A DNA stretch of 64,000 nt from Neocallimastix lanati (nom. inval.) (GCA_016946835.1 JACVTC010000056.1:874001-938000); one strand, 5' to 3'; shown: positions 29,788 through 43,512, counted from the stretch's first letter. Made by a program: numbers and translations. Notes: a model not told the origin generated them from the letters alone.

Positions 29788-30954
29788 TTGTTAATAAGTT
29801 TAAGGTATTATTTATTTTATTTTATTAAACTTATTTTATATCGTTTTACCTTGTTTTATTTTAACAAGTTTTACCGATATTTAATATTTAAATTTACTTA
29901 ATTATTTTAAAAAAAAAATGTTTTATTAAATATTTATATAATACTTAATTTATATATTAAATATTATAATTCTTTTTATAAATAATTAAAATAGTTAAAT
30001 ACTATATTGTAAATAATAAATAATATAGTTTATAACTTTATATTTGTTATAATAATAATTTTTATTTAATATTTTTATAGTTGATTATACAACGTTGAGA
30101 AATATTTTTAATTGTTATAATTCATTATTTTTCTAAATAAATTCTCCTAATGAATTTCATAATAATTTTATAAATTAATTTCTAAAGAACTAATTATTCC
30201 ATATAAAAATTTTATATTTATATTATTATTATAGTTGGTGTAACTATATTTTCCAATCAAATGTATATAAATATTATTATTATATAATATTATTATAATA
30301 ATAAAAATTATTATAATTATTTAATATTATGAATAAGATTATTATTAAGTTATTACCATTTAATTATTTTAATATTTAAAATATTTTAAAATTTTTTACT
30401 ATTTCTTAATATATATTATTATTATTTATCATTGTTGATATGAAATAGGAATTTATCTTGCTTCCCATTTCATAACTATTATGATTTTTATACTTGTCCA
30501 TAACAAGTCTTTATATATTTAAATAATAACACTTAAATAAAAATATTTAATTCATTTTTAAATAAAATATTGTTTTATTAATATTCTAATATTTATAGAT
30601 AATTAGTAAACCTTTAATACAATTCTTTTATAACATAATTCTAATAATCAAAATATAAAATTAATCAATATTAATTCTAATTTTATTAAAATATTATATA
30701 CTAATTTTACTGGATAATTAGGAACATTTATTAAAGTATTATTTCTAATAACTATTTATACTAATTCTTCATTTTAAAGTTATGTTTATAAACAATTATT
30801 TACAAAATTATTTAACTATTTAATATTTATAATATATTTATTTCTTATTTTTCTTATTAACTTTATTTATATTAATTATTAATTAAATATTTCGTTTGTT
30901 ATCATTGTGTCACGATACAAATAATAAATAAAAAATAAATAAAAAATTAAATAA
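29788..30954. other. AT-rich spacer, nothing recognised
   Basis: Low-complexity A/T sequence on both strands with no convincing frame, RNA gene or repeat partner in the window. Confidence 0.5.
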
Positions 30955-30959
30955 ACTAT

Positions 30960-31672
30960 TGTTAAGATTTTGATATAATTTATAGTTTAAATTTAAATAA
31001 AATAAAATGTTTTATTAAAAAATATTCACTAAGTCGATATGTCTATATAGTAATATACTATATAGATATATAATAATAATAATAAATATTTAAATGTTTA
31101 GTTTAATAAAAATTTATTTATAATAAATTTTGATAATTAGAATTATCAAATTAATTTGATTTTAAATTCATTTATTTTATTTAATAATAAAATATCTATA
31201 ATATATTACTATTAAGGTAATTTTACAATAACCTTACAAAGAACATAAAAGATAGATTTTTACATCTTTCTTTTATACTTTGTAAGTTACATAATAATAA
31301 TATTTAATTATAAGATAGTAATAATATAGTAATATAAATAATAATAAAATATAAGGATAAATTTAATTATATTATTAATTTGAATAATTGAATTTAATAT
31401 AGATATGTTGTAAACATATATAAAAACATAATATAAATAAAATACACGTGACGTCAAATGTATCATTGAAATTAATTATTAATATAAACTTTATTTATTA
31501 ATATTCTCAGAATTATTAGGCCTAAGATAACCCTTTAAATATTAAACAAGAATTTATATTAATTATTAATTATTTAAATATATATATTATTTATAATTAA
31601 ATAAATAATATTTTTAATTATTGAAATGTAAATAACTGAAATTGAGATTTCAATTCAGTTATAATTTCAACA
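30960..31672 (+). repeat. Solo LTR, family G, with target duplication ACTAT
   Basis: 713 bp, TGTTAAGATTTTG...TAATTTCAACA, flanked by ACTAT at 30955-30959 and 31673-31677. A close copy lies at 33179-33867. A perfect 5-bp TSD around a single LTR indicates LTR-LTR recombination after insertion. The superfamily is not known because no coding part is present. Confidence 0.82.
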
Positions 31673-31677
31673 ACTAT

Positions 31678-33172
31678 TAAGATTAATTAATAAATAAAAA
31701 AGAATAAAATACTAAAGTATTAAAATATATATAATAAGAAAATTAAATATGTATAAATAACTAAATTATTTAAAATAATGTATTAATTGTATTTATTTAA
31801 TATTGTAATAGTAAACAATTAGATATTTTATTATAAATAATTAAAATTATATTTATTATTATTTTATATTTTTATTATAAAATTTTTATTATACTTTATT
31901 ATATTTTTATTATTATCTTATATTAAATATTATATTAAAATTATATTTTATTATATTTTATTATTATAAAATTATTATATTTTTTGTTATTATATTGTCA
32001 TTATATTTTATATTTTTATTTTTACTCCAATCAAATAAATGTTTTAAAGATATAAAAAGAACAAAGTAAAACAATACTTTAGTTCTTCCTCTTCTTTCAA
32101 CTTTATTTTTATATTTTTCTTTTAATTTTTCGAGAATGAAATAGTAAATATTTAGTATTAGTATAAATAAATAATTAAATAAATAATTAAATAAAATTAA
32201 ATTGTTCTCAACTTAGATTGATTAGTTTTGTTTTTGTGTTTTATTATAGTTAAGGATAAAAATAATTTTGGTTAGTTTAAATATTTAAATTTGTTAGGTA
32301 ATTTAGTTCTAATTTAGAGATAAATTTTATTAAAATATTTATTTAAGTTATTTATATTAGAATAGTTAAAATAATATTTATTTTGTTAGTGAAAAATTAA
32401 ATTTTTAATTATTAGAATATATTATTTTTTTTTAATAATCTTCAATTCTGTACCAATTGATGTGTAATAATCTATTTATAATATACTAACTATAACTAGA
32501 TTATTAATATGTCAAAGTTTTAAGATAATTTGGTCTTAACGATTAGGTCAAGATGCCAAATTATAGTAATTAATTAATAATTTAGTTTTACTCTTATTTA
32601 AAAAATATTATTATTATTAAATTTTATAATTAAGTTTTTTATTTAAAATATAAATTTTATTTAATCTTAATAATATTTTATTACATTATTATTTTATATA
32701 ATTATTACTATAATTTAAAATACAATAATCCTACAAAGGATTAATCAAAAGAATTTAAACATGTATTTATATAAAATAATTATTAAAATATTAATTATTA
32801 ATATGAGTATGTAAATAATATTAATATAAGTTTGATATTGATAATATAAAGTTAGATAATAGATAATAATATAAATATTTAATATAAATAAAATATAAGA
32901 ATCAAATATTGCTAAATATTATATTTTATAATTAAAATATAATATGTAGAAATTAATTTAATATGACAATCACGTGTTTACATTATTTAATATATATATT
33001 AATTTCAATATGTAAATAATATTTAGTCAATTAGTTGGCCTAGACAATTTCCTAAATATTTTAATAATAATTATTATATTATTAATTATTAATATTGAAA
33101 TTCAAATTACTGAATTATTGAAATTGAAATTGAAATTGAAATTGAATTGAAATTCAGTTATTATCTTAACAT
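31678..33172. repeat. AT-rich DNA ending in a diverged family-G LTR
   Basis: No gene. The segment about 32930-33172 parallels the 3' part of family G (a GGCCTA motif, then a run of ATTGAA hexamers near 33114-33158, ending TTATCTTAACA). The hexamer run is a short microsatellite. An inverted copy of this end is at 42679-42842. The rest, 31678-32930, shows nothing recognisable. Confidence 0.45.
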
Positions 33173-33178
33173 AATATT

Positions 33179-33867
33179 TGTTAAGATTTTGATATAATTT
33201 ATAATTTAAATTCAAATGAAATAATATGTTTTATTAAAAAATATTCACTAAGTCGATATGTCTATATACTATATAGATATATAATAATAATAATAAATAT
33301 TTAAATGTTTAGTTTAATAAAAATTTATTTATAATAAATTTTAATAATTAGAATTATCAAATTAATTTGATTTTAAATTCATTTATTTTATTTAATAATA
33401 AAATATCTATAATATATTACTATTAAGGTAATTTTACAATAACCTTACAAAGAACATAAAAGATAGATTTTTACATCTTTCTTTTATACTTTGTAAGTTA
33501 CATAATAATAATATTTAATTATAAGATAGTAATAATATAGTAATATAAATAATAATAAAATATAAGGATAAATTTAATTATATTATTAATTTGAATAATT
33601 GAATTTAATATAGATATGTTGTAAACATATATAAAAACATAATATAAATAAAATACACGTGACGTCAAATGTATCATTGAAATTAATTATTAATATAAAC
33701 CTTATTTATTAATATTCTCAGAATTATTAGGCCTAAGATAACCCTTTAAATATTAAACAAGAATTTATATTAATTATTAATTATTTAAATATATATATTA
33801 TTTATAATTAAATAAATAATATTTTTAATTATTGAAATGTAAATAACTGAAATTGAGATTTCAATTC
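33179..33867 (+). repeat. Family-G LTR copy 2, cut by copia element E1
   Basis: Matches 30960-31660 closely (shared TTCACTAAGTCGATATGTC, CACGTGACGTCAAATG, AGGCCTAAGATAACC), then switches at about 33867 to the LTR of element E1. The terminal TAATTTCAACA of the family is missing. Confidence 0.75.
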
Positions 33868-34107
33868 AGTTAGAATATAAAAAAATAAATACTTAATAAT
33901 TACCTTAATATAATTTATCCAATCAGAATATTTTTATATTTAAATAAAATTGTAAAAGAAATAAAATGTAACCTTATTAAAAATATATACACTTTTGTAA
34001 TTATAAAAAAAAATAAAGATAAATAAATTAAATATTAAGTATTATATATAAAATGCTATTCTAAAAATATATTTAATTTTCTCAATATTTATTTTTGGTG
34101 TTTAATA
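33868..34107 (+). repeat. 5' LTR of element E1
   Basis: Aligns over its length with 61129-61368 (both 240 bp). It starts AGTTAGAATATAA (TGTTAGATTATAA in F) and ends TTTGGTGTTTAATA. The expected TG and CA termini are altered to AG here and TA in both copies. Confidence 0.75.
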
Positions 34108-34127
34108 GATTAAGAGTCTCAGTCTAC
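34108..34127 (+). promoter_or_regulatory. Primer-binding site of E1, tRNA-Lys(CUU) half
   Basis: GATTAAGAGTCTCAGTCTAC directly after the LTR. The complement GAGACTCTTAATC is the anticodon arm of eukaryotic tRNA-Lys(CUU), with anticodon CUU in the loop CUCUUAA. A normal PBS would pair with the CCA end instead. Confidence 0.75.
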
Positions 34128-34459
34128 AAAGGAGCTTAACCATAAGTTAAGTTATAATTTACATAATTAATATATAAATATATTCATCTTATAAATAAAT
34201 TGAACTAACGCTTTCTTATTTTTAATGTTAAAATCATTTTTATATTTATCTATAATAAAATCTAATTTTGAATTATCAAAGAAATAATTTAATTAATTAT
34301 GAATCTATATAATTAATTTTGCTATTTCATAATAATTGAATCAAAATATATTATCAAAAATATTTTAAAAAATAAATTAATGAAGGATTAATACAATTTA
34401 ATAATATCATTATTCATTCATTGTATATAAAAATATACATATATATATTATAGTCAGTC

Positions 34460-34695
34460 AAATTATAATTCGAACTGAAAAAAAAAATATAGTCAGTCAA
34501 TTATAATTTGAACTGAAAATTAGTATAATCAATAAAATTTTATATTGAAGTAAAATAAAAAAATAATAATAAAAATAAAATAATAAAATAGTCAGTCAAT
34601 TATAATTTGAACTGAAAATCATATGGTCAGTCAAATAATTAATTTGAACTGAAAATCATATGGTCAGTCAAATAATTAATTTGAACTGAAAATAT
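34460..34695 (+). repeat. Leader hairpin array of E1
   Basis: Five copies of a roughly 30-bp unit of the form GTCAGTCAATTATAATTTGA followed by ACTGAAAA. Each can fold by its CAGT.../...ACTG ends and AT-rich inner complement. Element F has four copies in the same place. Confidence 0.7.
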
Positions 34696-35209
34696 TATTG
34701 TCAATTATTAACAATAAAAATAAAAATATATATATATATATTTTAATTCCAATATTAATAAATGTAAATCAAGAATAAATACCTTTTTCAAACATAAAAA
34801 AACCAATAATATAAATGTTTAATTAAATTAATTTCAAATGGCATAATAAAAAATATTACATTAAAAATAAGATAAAAATAGAAACCAATCATAATTCTGA
34901 AATATATTATTTTATAACCCTTTTTTTATTAAGTAATAAATATAACTTAACCAATTATCAAAATATATATTATTAAAGTTTATTATAAATCATCATCATA
35001 GAAATATTAAACAATATATATCTAAATTTACATTTATTTAATGAAAATAGAATAAGGTTTTAATTATTATACTGAATATGTATAAATAAACATCCATACA
35101 TACAACATATCCCTCATCAATTATTCTTTAAAAAATATTCGCATACTATAAAATATTAATAAATTATTAAAAAAAAAAATAATAATAAATTAATTTGAAA
35201 TTCTCCACA

Positions 35210-38200
35210 ATGGCTAACACAAGAAGAAACAATAGAAATGAAGTAATTACCATTGAAGAACCCATTGACATCAGGCCAACAATTAAATTTACCTACTCTG
35301 AAAATTTTAACAGAGTAGTTGAATTAAATACTGAATACTATAATAGATGGAGAACCAAAATCCTTCATCTATTATCAATTAACAACCTAGTTGGCTATAT
35401 CACCAAAGAAAAGGTTAAGAAGTTAAGAAAAAAAGATATACAAGATGACCTATCTGAGTACATAGAAGATGAATTTGATGACACATTGGTGTATGACAAA
35501 AACACCAATGTAGTTGATATCAATAACGATATCACAACAAAATGGATCGTCCTAAACAGTATTGGAGAAAAAACCCAAGACATTGTGCAAGGATCAAATA
35601 AAACCGCCTTTGAATTGTGGAAGATTCTAAAAAGATCTTTTACCAAAAACATCAACACGCGTAAATTAGAACTTAAAAACAAACTCGATAATTTGAAGTA
35701 TAACCCAGAAGTGGATATTAATATATTTATTGCTGAACTACAAAACACATTTGATGAACTCGAGAAAATAGATAATGACATTGAATCAAGTGTTAAAGTA
35801 GGCATCCTTAACAGAAGCCTCCTAGAAGAACTCCGTTGGATTAACGTTTTCCAATTTAAAAATGATTGGAATAAATGCAGTGAATATGTTAAGGATGTAT
35901 TGCCAGAAATCATCTCTTCAAACCTAAAAGAATCCTTAACAAATAATCAAAACAATAAAATTATATTTTCAATAGAAAATAATACTAATATTAATATAAC
36001 TAAGAAAAAGCTTACTAAAATAAAAACATCTACTAAAAAGACCAAAAATGGTAGATGTAATTATTGTGGTAAATGGGACCATTTCTTTTATGAATGTAAA
36101 AATAGAAGAGATGATAAAAATAATAACAATAGAAGAAAAATTTTCAAACGGAGAAGAAATAATTTTAAAAGAAAATATAATAAACGTAGAAATTATGCAA
36201 ATTTCATGGAAAAAGAAAGGTACGATACAAGCTATGCCGATGCTTTTACCAAGGATTACAATTCTCAAGAAAATCTTGATATTAATTTTGCCGAAATAAA
36301 TAAACAAAACGAAGAAAATAAACAAAAAGAAATGATGTATTGGATATTGGACTCCGGCGTATCAATAAATATTACTTGTCATTTAAATAAATTACATAAT
36401 ATTCAAAAGTGCAATGACAAAGTTTATTTACCTAATAATCAAGTTATATCAACACAATTGAAAGGAGATCTCATAGGATACATTAATAATCACAAAATAA
36501 TCATTAAGAATGTTTATTACTTACCAAAAATAAATAAAAATTTATTATCAATTGGAAATCTTACACAACAAGGATACAAAATAATTTTCAATAATACTAA
36601 TAATAAATCATATGCACTAATTTATGACGAACACAATCAAAGAATATTATCAATTAAATCGAACCAATCTAATACATTTAAATTTTGGATTTCAACTTAA
36701 CCATTAAATTTTCAAAACAACCAGCATAATAATAATTTGGTTGAAATCAATTATACACATTTAAAATCAATTGATAAACTAAATTTATGGCATAGTCGTT
36801 TTGCCCATTTTATATCAATAGTATCAAAAATAAAATTTTAAAAATCAACATAAACTCAAAGTGCCCTATTTGTAGTTATTCTAAACTTAAAAATAAACCC
36901 TTCAAATCATCACATAATAGAGCCAAAAATATATTTCAACCCATACACATGGATCTTATAGGTCCAATACAAAACTCTATCTATGACAATAAATAAATCT
37001 TAAACATTTTGGATGACCATTCAAGATTTGGGTGGACTCTCTTTATGAAGAGTAAATCAGAAACTTTTTATCACTTCCATAATTGGTTTAATAAAATAAA
37101 AAATCAATTTAGCAAAAGAATTCAATATATCCGTACAGATAATGGCAATGAATTTAACAACAAAAATTTCAAACAATTCTGCATTTACTTTGGAATACAA
37201 CATCAATTTATTGTTCCCTACCACCCACAACAAAATGGTAGAATTGAACGATTCAACGGCAGTTTAATCAATTCTGCAAAGTCATTGTTAAATGACGCAA
37301 ATCTGAGCTTACAATTTTGAGAAGATGCCGTCTCTACCTCCAACTGCATTCATAATCGAATCCCTCATAAAGGGATAAATAATAAAATTCCATATGAACT
37401 TCTAACCAATAACAAAGTTGATTATTCAAACCTACGTGTCTTCGGATGTAAAGTTTTTTATTACGTTCCAAAACTATTCCGTACCAAATTTCAAAATAAT
37501 TCATCTCCTGGCATATTCTTGGGGTATGTTGATAATCCCACAGCATATAAAATTCTTGATATAACAAATAATAAAATTATAATTTCACGAAATGTTGAAT
37601 TTTTTGAATTTACACCAGGAAATTCACATTTATCTTATTGCGATAATGACATTTCAAATTTTATTCCCAATAATATAATAAGGAGGAATGATAATACCTA
37701 CTTTTATGATAACTAGTATGATATAAACCATGGCAAAGACTTCAATAATACTAACAATAATAATCCGTATTATCAATATATTAACAATAAGTCAAATAAT
37801 ATTCAAATATTAGACAATAATACTCAAATAAATGAAAATAATATACCAAGTAAAAACATTCAAATAAAAAATAAAAGAACATATAACAAAAGAAGAAACA
37901 ACAATAATAACAACACCAAAAATATTAATAATAATCAAAACAAAGATTATAATAATAATATAGAATCTCAAGATAATAACATTAACAACAACAACAATAA
38001 CACAAACATCAACAATAACACAAACAGCAATAATAACAAAATAAATAATAATATTAATCAAAACGACAATATTATCACTGTCAGTAATAAAAACAATCAT
38101 AATAATTCAAATACAGACAGATATAACTCAAACAATAATAACGATAACAACAATGAACAACGAATCATTAATAACTTAACGAATAACAAATTATTTTACA

Positions 38201-39806
38201 TAGAATCTTCTACACATTTAGGAAAGAGAATTAAAAATGAAAACTTCATATTAAATTCAAATAACAAAAAATAAAAATCATTAAAAGAATTACGCGAACC
38301 AAATAATTATGATGATATCTTTAATTTAAATGATAAAAATGAATGGTTAAAATCAGTCGATAATGAACTCGACAATAAGAGAAATCTAAAAGTATATGAA
38401 ACAATTAATAAAATACCTAAGAACGCAAACTTAATATCATCAAGATGGATTTTCAAATTCAAACGAAACTCAAATGGAGAAATAATCAAAAGAAAATCAA
38501 GATTAGTAGCAAAGGGATTTACGCAAGAATACGGCATAGATTATAAAGAAACCTTTGCATCTACCTTAAAACAGGATTCAATAAGAATCTTTACAGCAAT
38601 TGCTACTCAGAACAATTTTGAAATAAACCAAATAGATATAACTGCTGCCCCTATTTAAATGCTGAATTAAATGAAGATTTGTATATGAAACCACCCAAAG
38701 GACATGAAGATTACAATAAGAAATTTTGGAAATTGAAGAAGACAATATACGGACTGAAACAAAGTGGTGCCAAGTGGAATGATAAATTAAACTGCTATCT
38801 AATAAAAATTGGATATAAAAAACTTATAAGTGAACCTTGTCTGTACGTTAAATTTAATAAAGGAAAACTTTTAAGTATGTTAGTTATATATGTGGATGAT
38901 ATTTTAATATCAGGATCAAAGAAAACAATAGAAAGTGTAAAATTATTAATTGAGAAAAAGTTCAAAATGAAAGATATAGGTAATGTTGATTATATTATTG
39001 GAATAAAATTTATAAAACATAAAAATGGTTACTTTTTACATCAACACAGATATATAGATGAATTACTTTCTAAGTTTAATATGAAAAATTGTACACCTCT
39101 TAGAATTATGACTCCAATTGAAAATGAAGATCTTAGGAAGGTAAAAGTAGATGAAACAAAATATAGAAGCATAATAGGAAATTTATTATATCTCAGTATA
39201 TGTACAAGACCCGACATTATCTTCTCAGTATCAAAAGCAGCTAGAAGAGCAAAGGACCCAAATATGGAAGACTGGAATAACGTAATGAGAATATTAAGAT
39301 ATATAAAAGGAACTAAAAAATATGGAATAAATTTCACAAATAATCCGAATGTTAAAGCATATGTCGATTCGGATTACGGAGGTGACTTGGAAACTAGACG
39401 TTCAACAACAGGATTCTTAATAACATTTGGTGGTGCACCAACAAGCTGGTGTTCAAAGTTACAAAAATCAATATCGACTTCAACAGCCGAGTCCGAATAT
39501 TACAGTCTTAGAGAATGCGGTAAACAATGTATATGGTACTTAAATTTATTCGAAGAATTGAACTTAAATATTAAAAATATTGAAGTAAATGTTGACAATA
39601 AAGCAGTTATTTATAATGCTAAAAATCAAAGTATCAACCCAAAAACTAAACATGTAGACATTAGGGTTTATTACATAAGAGAAATAGTCAAAGAAAATAA
39701 AATCTATCTTAAATATATAAAATCTGAAAACAATCTCGCTGATGGGTTTACGAAGTATTTAAATGGGACATTAATGGATAAATTTAGAAATTCCTTAAAA
39801 TCATAA
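35210..39806 (+). pseudogene. gag-pol: Gag-pol polyprotein of copia element E1, broken
   Basis: Starts at ATG 35210. Gag is followed by a CCHC knuckle (CNYCGKWDHFFYEC) and protease WILDSGVSIN. TAA at 36698-36700 replaces the CAA seen in element F. Integrase pieces follow in the same or nearby frames: WHSRFAHF, CPICSYSKLK, a TAA at about 36994 inside YDNK*ILNILDD, RTDNGNEF, then TGA at 37318-37320 where Trp is expected. TAG at about 37714 precedes an Asn-rich linker. RT begins near 38320, with a frameshift near 38650 (ITAA|YLNA), and has YVDD near 38895. RNase H ends at TAA 39806. At least four stops and one frameshift make it non-functional. Confidence 0.88.
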
Positions 39807-39840
39807 TTTTATTGGGGAAAAAATTAATTAACCGATTACT

Positions 39841-40066
39841 AAATCTTATAAAATTATCAACTAATTGAAATAATAAAATATAAATAATATTTTTAAGTAA
39901 TTAATACATTACAACAAATTTGTTTACATTATTTTTCAATATATTAATTTGGATAAATTAATATATTTTTTACATGTTAATAAATATTGAAATATAAATG
40001 AAATATAAATTAATTAAATAAGAAGATAGATTATTTTATAAGAAATAAATCTATATTCTTACAGTA
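39841..40066. other. AT-rich spacer
   Basis: No gene and no similarity to the E1 LTR. It ends in TATTCTTACAGTA immediately before a family-K LTR. Confidence 0.5.
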
Positions 40067-40932
40067 TGTAAGAATCTATAATTAATAGCAAACAAATAAT
40101 TATATTTTCTTAGTTAAGTTATTATAACTATAACTTTATTTAATTACATATAATATTTATTAAATTTATTTAATTTAATTTTAAATATTCATTAATTTAA
40201 CAAAATTTATTTAATTAATTTTAAATAATATATTTACAATATGTTAAATTCTCTACTGTAACTAATGTATTTTGTATTGTATTTTATTCTGTATTTTATA
40301 ATGTATTCTGTATTTTATTAACTATTTAATTTTATATTTTTAATATAAGGATAAATTATATGATCGAAATATCTTTTATTATTTTATTCTTTTATTTTCG
40401 ATCATTAGATTAGATTGGAAAATCGGTTAATTAAGATTTTTTCCAATTACTTTTTAGAAGTAATCGGTTTTACTTAATTAATGCGATGATCGATATGGAT
40501 AGAATATCGATCGAAAACTTATCTAGGTTTTTCTATCTAATCTTTTCCTAGATAAGAGATTTGTTAAGATTAGAAAACCCTTTCTTATTTAACCTTATTT
40601 TCATAAAAAAATATAAATAAGGCTCTTGAATTCTCTTTGAGAAATCAAGAGTTATTATTATAAAAACATAGTTATAATAGTAACAATTTAATATTTTTAA
40701 CCTTAATAAATTAATAAAATATTTTATTCAAAAAAACATTTTTTAAAATCAAATTTATACAAATAATTCTTCTTTTACTTTCGTGTTTCGTGTTATTATT
40801 ATAATTAATTTTATAATAAACTCTCTAGGTAAAAAAAAATTTATTTTATTTTATTTTCTCAACTTAATGAATTAGTCGTTAAGTTGTAGTTAATAATTCT
40901 ATTTTGAGTTAGTTCTTAATAGAATTATTACA
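40067..40932 (+). repeat. Complete LTR, family K, copy 3 (solo)
   Basis: 866 bp, TGTAAGAATC...AATTATTACA. It shares the short form of the minisatellite with copy 2. Flanks CAGTA and TTTTG are not a duplication. No internal region of its own element is adjacent. Confidence 0.75.
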
Positions 40933-42678
40933 TTTTGATACAGATTGAAATTCTTAATCATAAAATTATTACAAAAGCTTGAATAATATCTAACCTATTC
41001 AGCAATAAATTAATAAATTAAAATTTGAAATTAAAATCATAAAAAAAAATATTTTAATTAAATTCTAATACTCGAAATTATACTTTAATTCTATTTTAAT
41101 TTTTAAAATAATAAAATACTAATGTTAATTAATTTCTCTTTTTAATTAAAAGTAAATAGTTGTAAACAATTTTCTCTTTTTTTTTATTATTTTGAATTCT
41201 TTGTTTATAATAATTCTTGTATTAATTGTTTATTTGTTTATTTTATTGTTTATTTTTATAAATATAATTATTCTAAATTGTTTTATTATTAAAAATTGTA
41301 AATACTTTAAATTATTGTAAAAATATAAATACTTGTAAATATTTTATAAAATTAATTTCTCGTTGTTATTAGAAATGTAATAAAAAAAATAATAACCAAA
41401 TGTTAAATTAATAAATAATAATAAAAATTAATAAATAATAATAAAAATTAATTCTAAACACAAAAGAAATGTATAATTTTGAAAAATTAATAACAATTCA
41501 GTGTTAAGCTAGAATAATAATAACTTAATTATTAATAATAATAAAACAAATTCATTTATATTAAATTTTATATTAAATCAAACTTGATACATCTATTATC
41601 ACTTTTGAAGTAATAACTTCAAATTAAGATAATAGAATCGTTTGTCATTTTGATAAATAACAAAATTATTAAATTAAAATAAATAATAAAGAACAAATTC
41701 TTGTCTAACTTAACCCAAAAATTAATCCATTCTAAAAAAAAATTAAATCCTTATTAAAGAAAATTTAACTAAATAAAAATAATTAAAATAAAATAATAAT
41801 AAATTAATTAATCATTAATAATTTTAATTAAAAACTAAAATAAATTAATAAATAATATTTTTCTAAAACTACAAATAAACAAAATAATAAACAAATTTAA
41901 TAAATTATAAATAACAAATAAACAAACTTATAAACATCTCAAAATTAAAATTAAATAGTTAAATAATTTTTAAGTTACTTTTATTTAAAATAATGATTAT
42001 TTTATTTATTTTATAACTCAACTTTTATAAACAAATTGTAATTAAAATAATATTTTAAAACTCATCTTTATTAATATTTTAATTGTAAATATTGTTTAAT
42101 TTAATAATAAATTATTCTTTATTTCTCTTTTATTAATTTTATTATTTTTATTGTAAATAGTTTAAAATCAAAGAAAAATATAAAAACATGTAAATATTTC
42201 TTATAAATTATTCTTTATTATTAATTATTTAATAAATTATTATAGATATTTTATTAGTTTTAATAATCAAAAAGTATTATTATTAATTATTTAATAAATT
42301 ATAATATATATTTTATTAGTTATTAATAATCAATTTTATTATTAAAATTTAAAATAAATTAGTATAAATAATAAATATTTCATTTTATTATTTTATTAGT
42401 TTTAACAATTATTTTATTAATTTAAACGAAATTAATTATTAAATAAATAAAGATTAATATTAAAAGTAAAAATAAATTTTTTTAATAAAACATTTTTGTG
42501 TTTAATAATAAAACGTATTTATTTTTTTAAATTTCTTAAATCTATTTTTTTCAGTATTTATCCTTTTATTCACTTATACAAAATTTAATTTTTGTAGATT
42601 AAGAATATCAGGTATAAATCAATTTCAGTATTCGTTACAAAAAGTAAGGAAATAAATTTATTTTATAATGGATGCAAC
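40933..42678. other. AT-rich spacer, nothing recognised
   Basis: Low-complexity sequence. A 17-bp tandem duplication (ATTAATAAATAATAATA-type) is near 41407-41450. No frame, RNA gene or LTR was identified. Confidence 0.45.
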
Positions 42679-42842
42679 TGTTAAGATAATAATTGAATTT
42701 CAATTCAATTTCAATTTCAATTTCAATAATTCAGTTATTTGAATTTCAATATTAATAATTAATAATATAATAATTATTATTAAAATATTTAGGAAATAGT
42801 CTAGGCCAACTAATTGACTAAATATTATTTACATATTGAAAT
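42679..42842 (-). repeat. Diverged family-G LTR end, inverted
   Basis: TGTTAAGATAATAATTG onward is the reverse complement of about 33012-33172, including the TTCAAT hexamer run and TAGGCCAACTAATTG. It is interrupted at 42842 by the LTR of element J. The sequence on the far side of J does not obviously continue it. Confidence 0.55.
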
Positions 42843-43128
42843 TGTTAATAAACACACAATTAAGAGACACACAATATTAAGATAATATTATAATTATGTT
42901 TAAGTAAAGATGTTTTATATTCTTTATTATATATTAATATTTATTATTATAAATATATATAATTAAGTATGTATGATCGTATATATATTAAGGTTTTTTA
43001 TTGTTAAAGAGATAAAAAAAAAATTAGGATTATTATTTAAGCACGTTTTATAGTATTTCGAGTATTTTGTATTTGTAAAATATTGTATAATCATAGATTA
43101 AATTTTATATTAAAATATATTTTTAACA
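42843..43128 (-). repeat. 3' LTR of element J
   Basis: 286 bp, plus-strand ends TGTTAATAAACAC and ATTTTTAACA. Followed at 43129-43149 by the complement of the PPT (minus strand GAAGCTAGATTTTAGGGTGAA), closely matching the PPT of H. Confidence 0.88.
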
Positions 43129-43230
43129 TTCACCCTAAAATCTAGCTTCAAAAAAAAACTTAATACAAAGAAAAAATGAAGGTAGATTTTGAAAAATTAT
43201 ACTACTTTTAATTTGATTTGGAGAGCTTTC

Positions 43231-43485
43231 TGTCAAAATAATGATTAATTTAATTAATCTATCTTTAATATAAATAATGACCAATTACTTGTATTAATAT
43301 TTAAAATAAAAAGTATAAAAATCATGGAATTATTATTATATAAAAAAAATATCTTATAAAAAAAAGAATAAAAATAATTTATACTGTTATAAAAAATATT
43401 TTTCTAAAAATTACTAATCCATATATATTTATTATTGTGTTTATTATAACTTATTTGAGTGTTTCTTAACATAATATTTTTGACA
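43231..43485 (+). repeat. 5' LTR of element H
   Basis: 255 bp, TGTCAAAATAATG...ATATTTTTGACA with 5-bp inverted ends TGTCA/TGACA. Same length and sequence by eye as 48460-48714. Confidence 0.92.
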
Positions 43486-43512
43486 GATTAAGAGTCTCAA
43501 TCTCAACCGATT
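43486..43512 (+). promoter_or_regulatory. Primer-binding site of H, tRNA-Lys(CUU) half
   Basis: Begins GATTAAGAGTCTCAATCTC directly after the LTR and continues ...AACCGATT. The complement AATCGGTTGAG... then GAGACTCTTAATC reads through the D-loop and anticodon arm of tRNA-Lys(CUU). The 27 nt are identical in element J, although the LTRs of H and J differ. Confidence 0.8.

Larger units (their letters stand above)
33868..39840 (+). mobile_element. Ty1/copia element E1, decayed, without a recognisable 3' LTR
   Basis: A 5' LTR of about 240 bp (33868-34107) is followed directly by a tRNA-Lys-type PBS, a hairpin-array leader, gag-pol from 35210 and a polypurine-like TTGGGGAAAAAATTAA at about 39812-39828. 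The LTR, leader and gag match element F (61129 onward) closely. Several stops and one frameshift break the polyprotein. The sequence after the polypurine stretch does not resemble the 5' LTR, so the 3' end has been deleted or replaced. Confidence 0.82.

Noticed and set aside
32450-32600. Possible LTR end or small RNA near 32450-32600
   Set aside because: Some short inverted motifs occur, but there is no second copy, PBS or Pol III signal, so nothing beyond AT-rich background can be supported.
35969-36325. Minus-strand 118-codon frame in E1, also seen in F (63208-63564)
   Set aside because: Conserved only because the plus-strand gag is conserved; the translation is hydrophobic low complexity antisense to a Lys/Asn-rich region.
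37810-38100. Minus-strand 96-codon Ile/Val-rich frame
   Set aside because: Antisense of the Asn-rich linker of E1 (AAT/AAC repeats read backwards as ATT/GTT).
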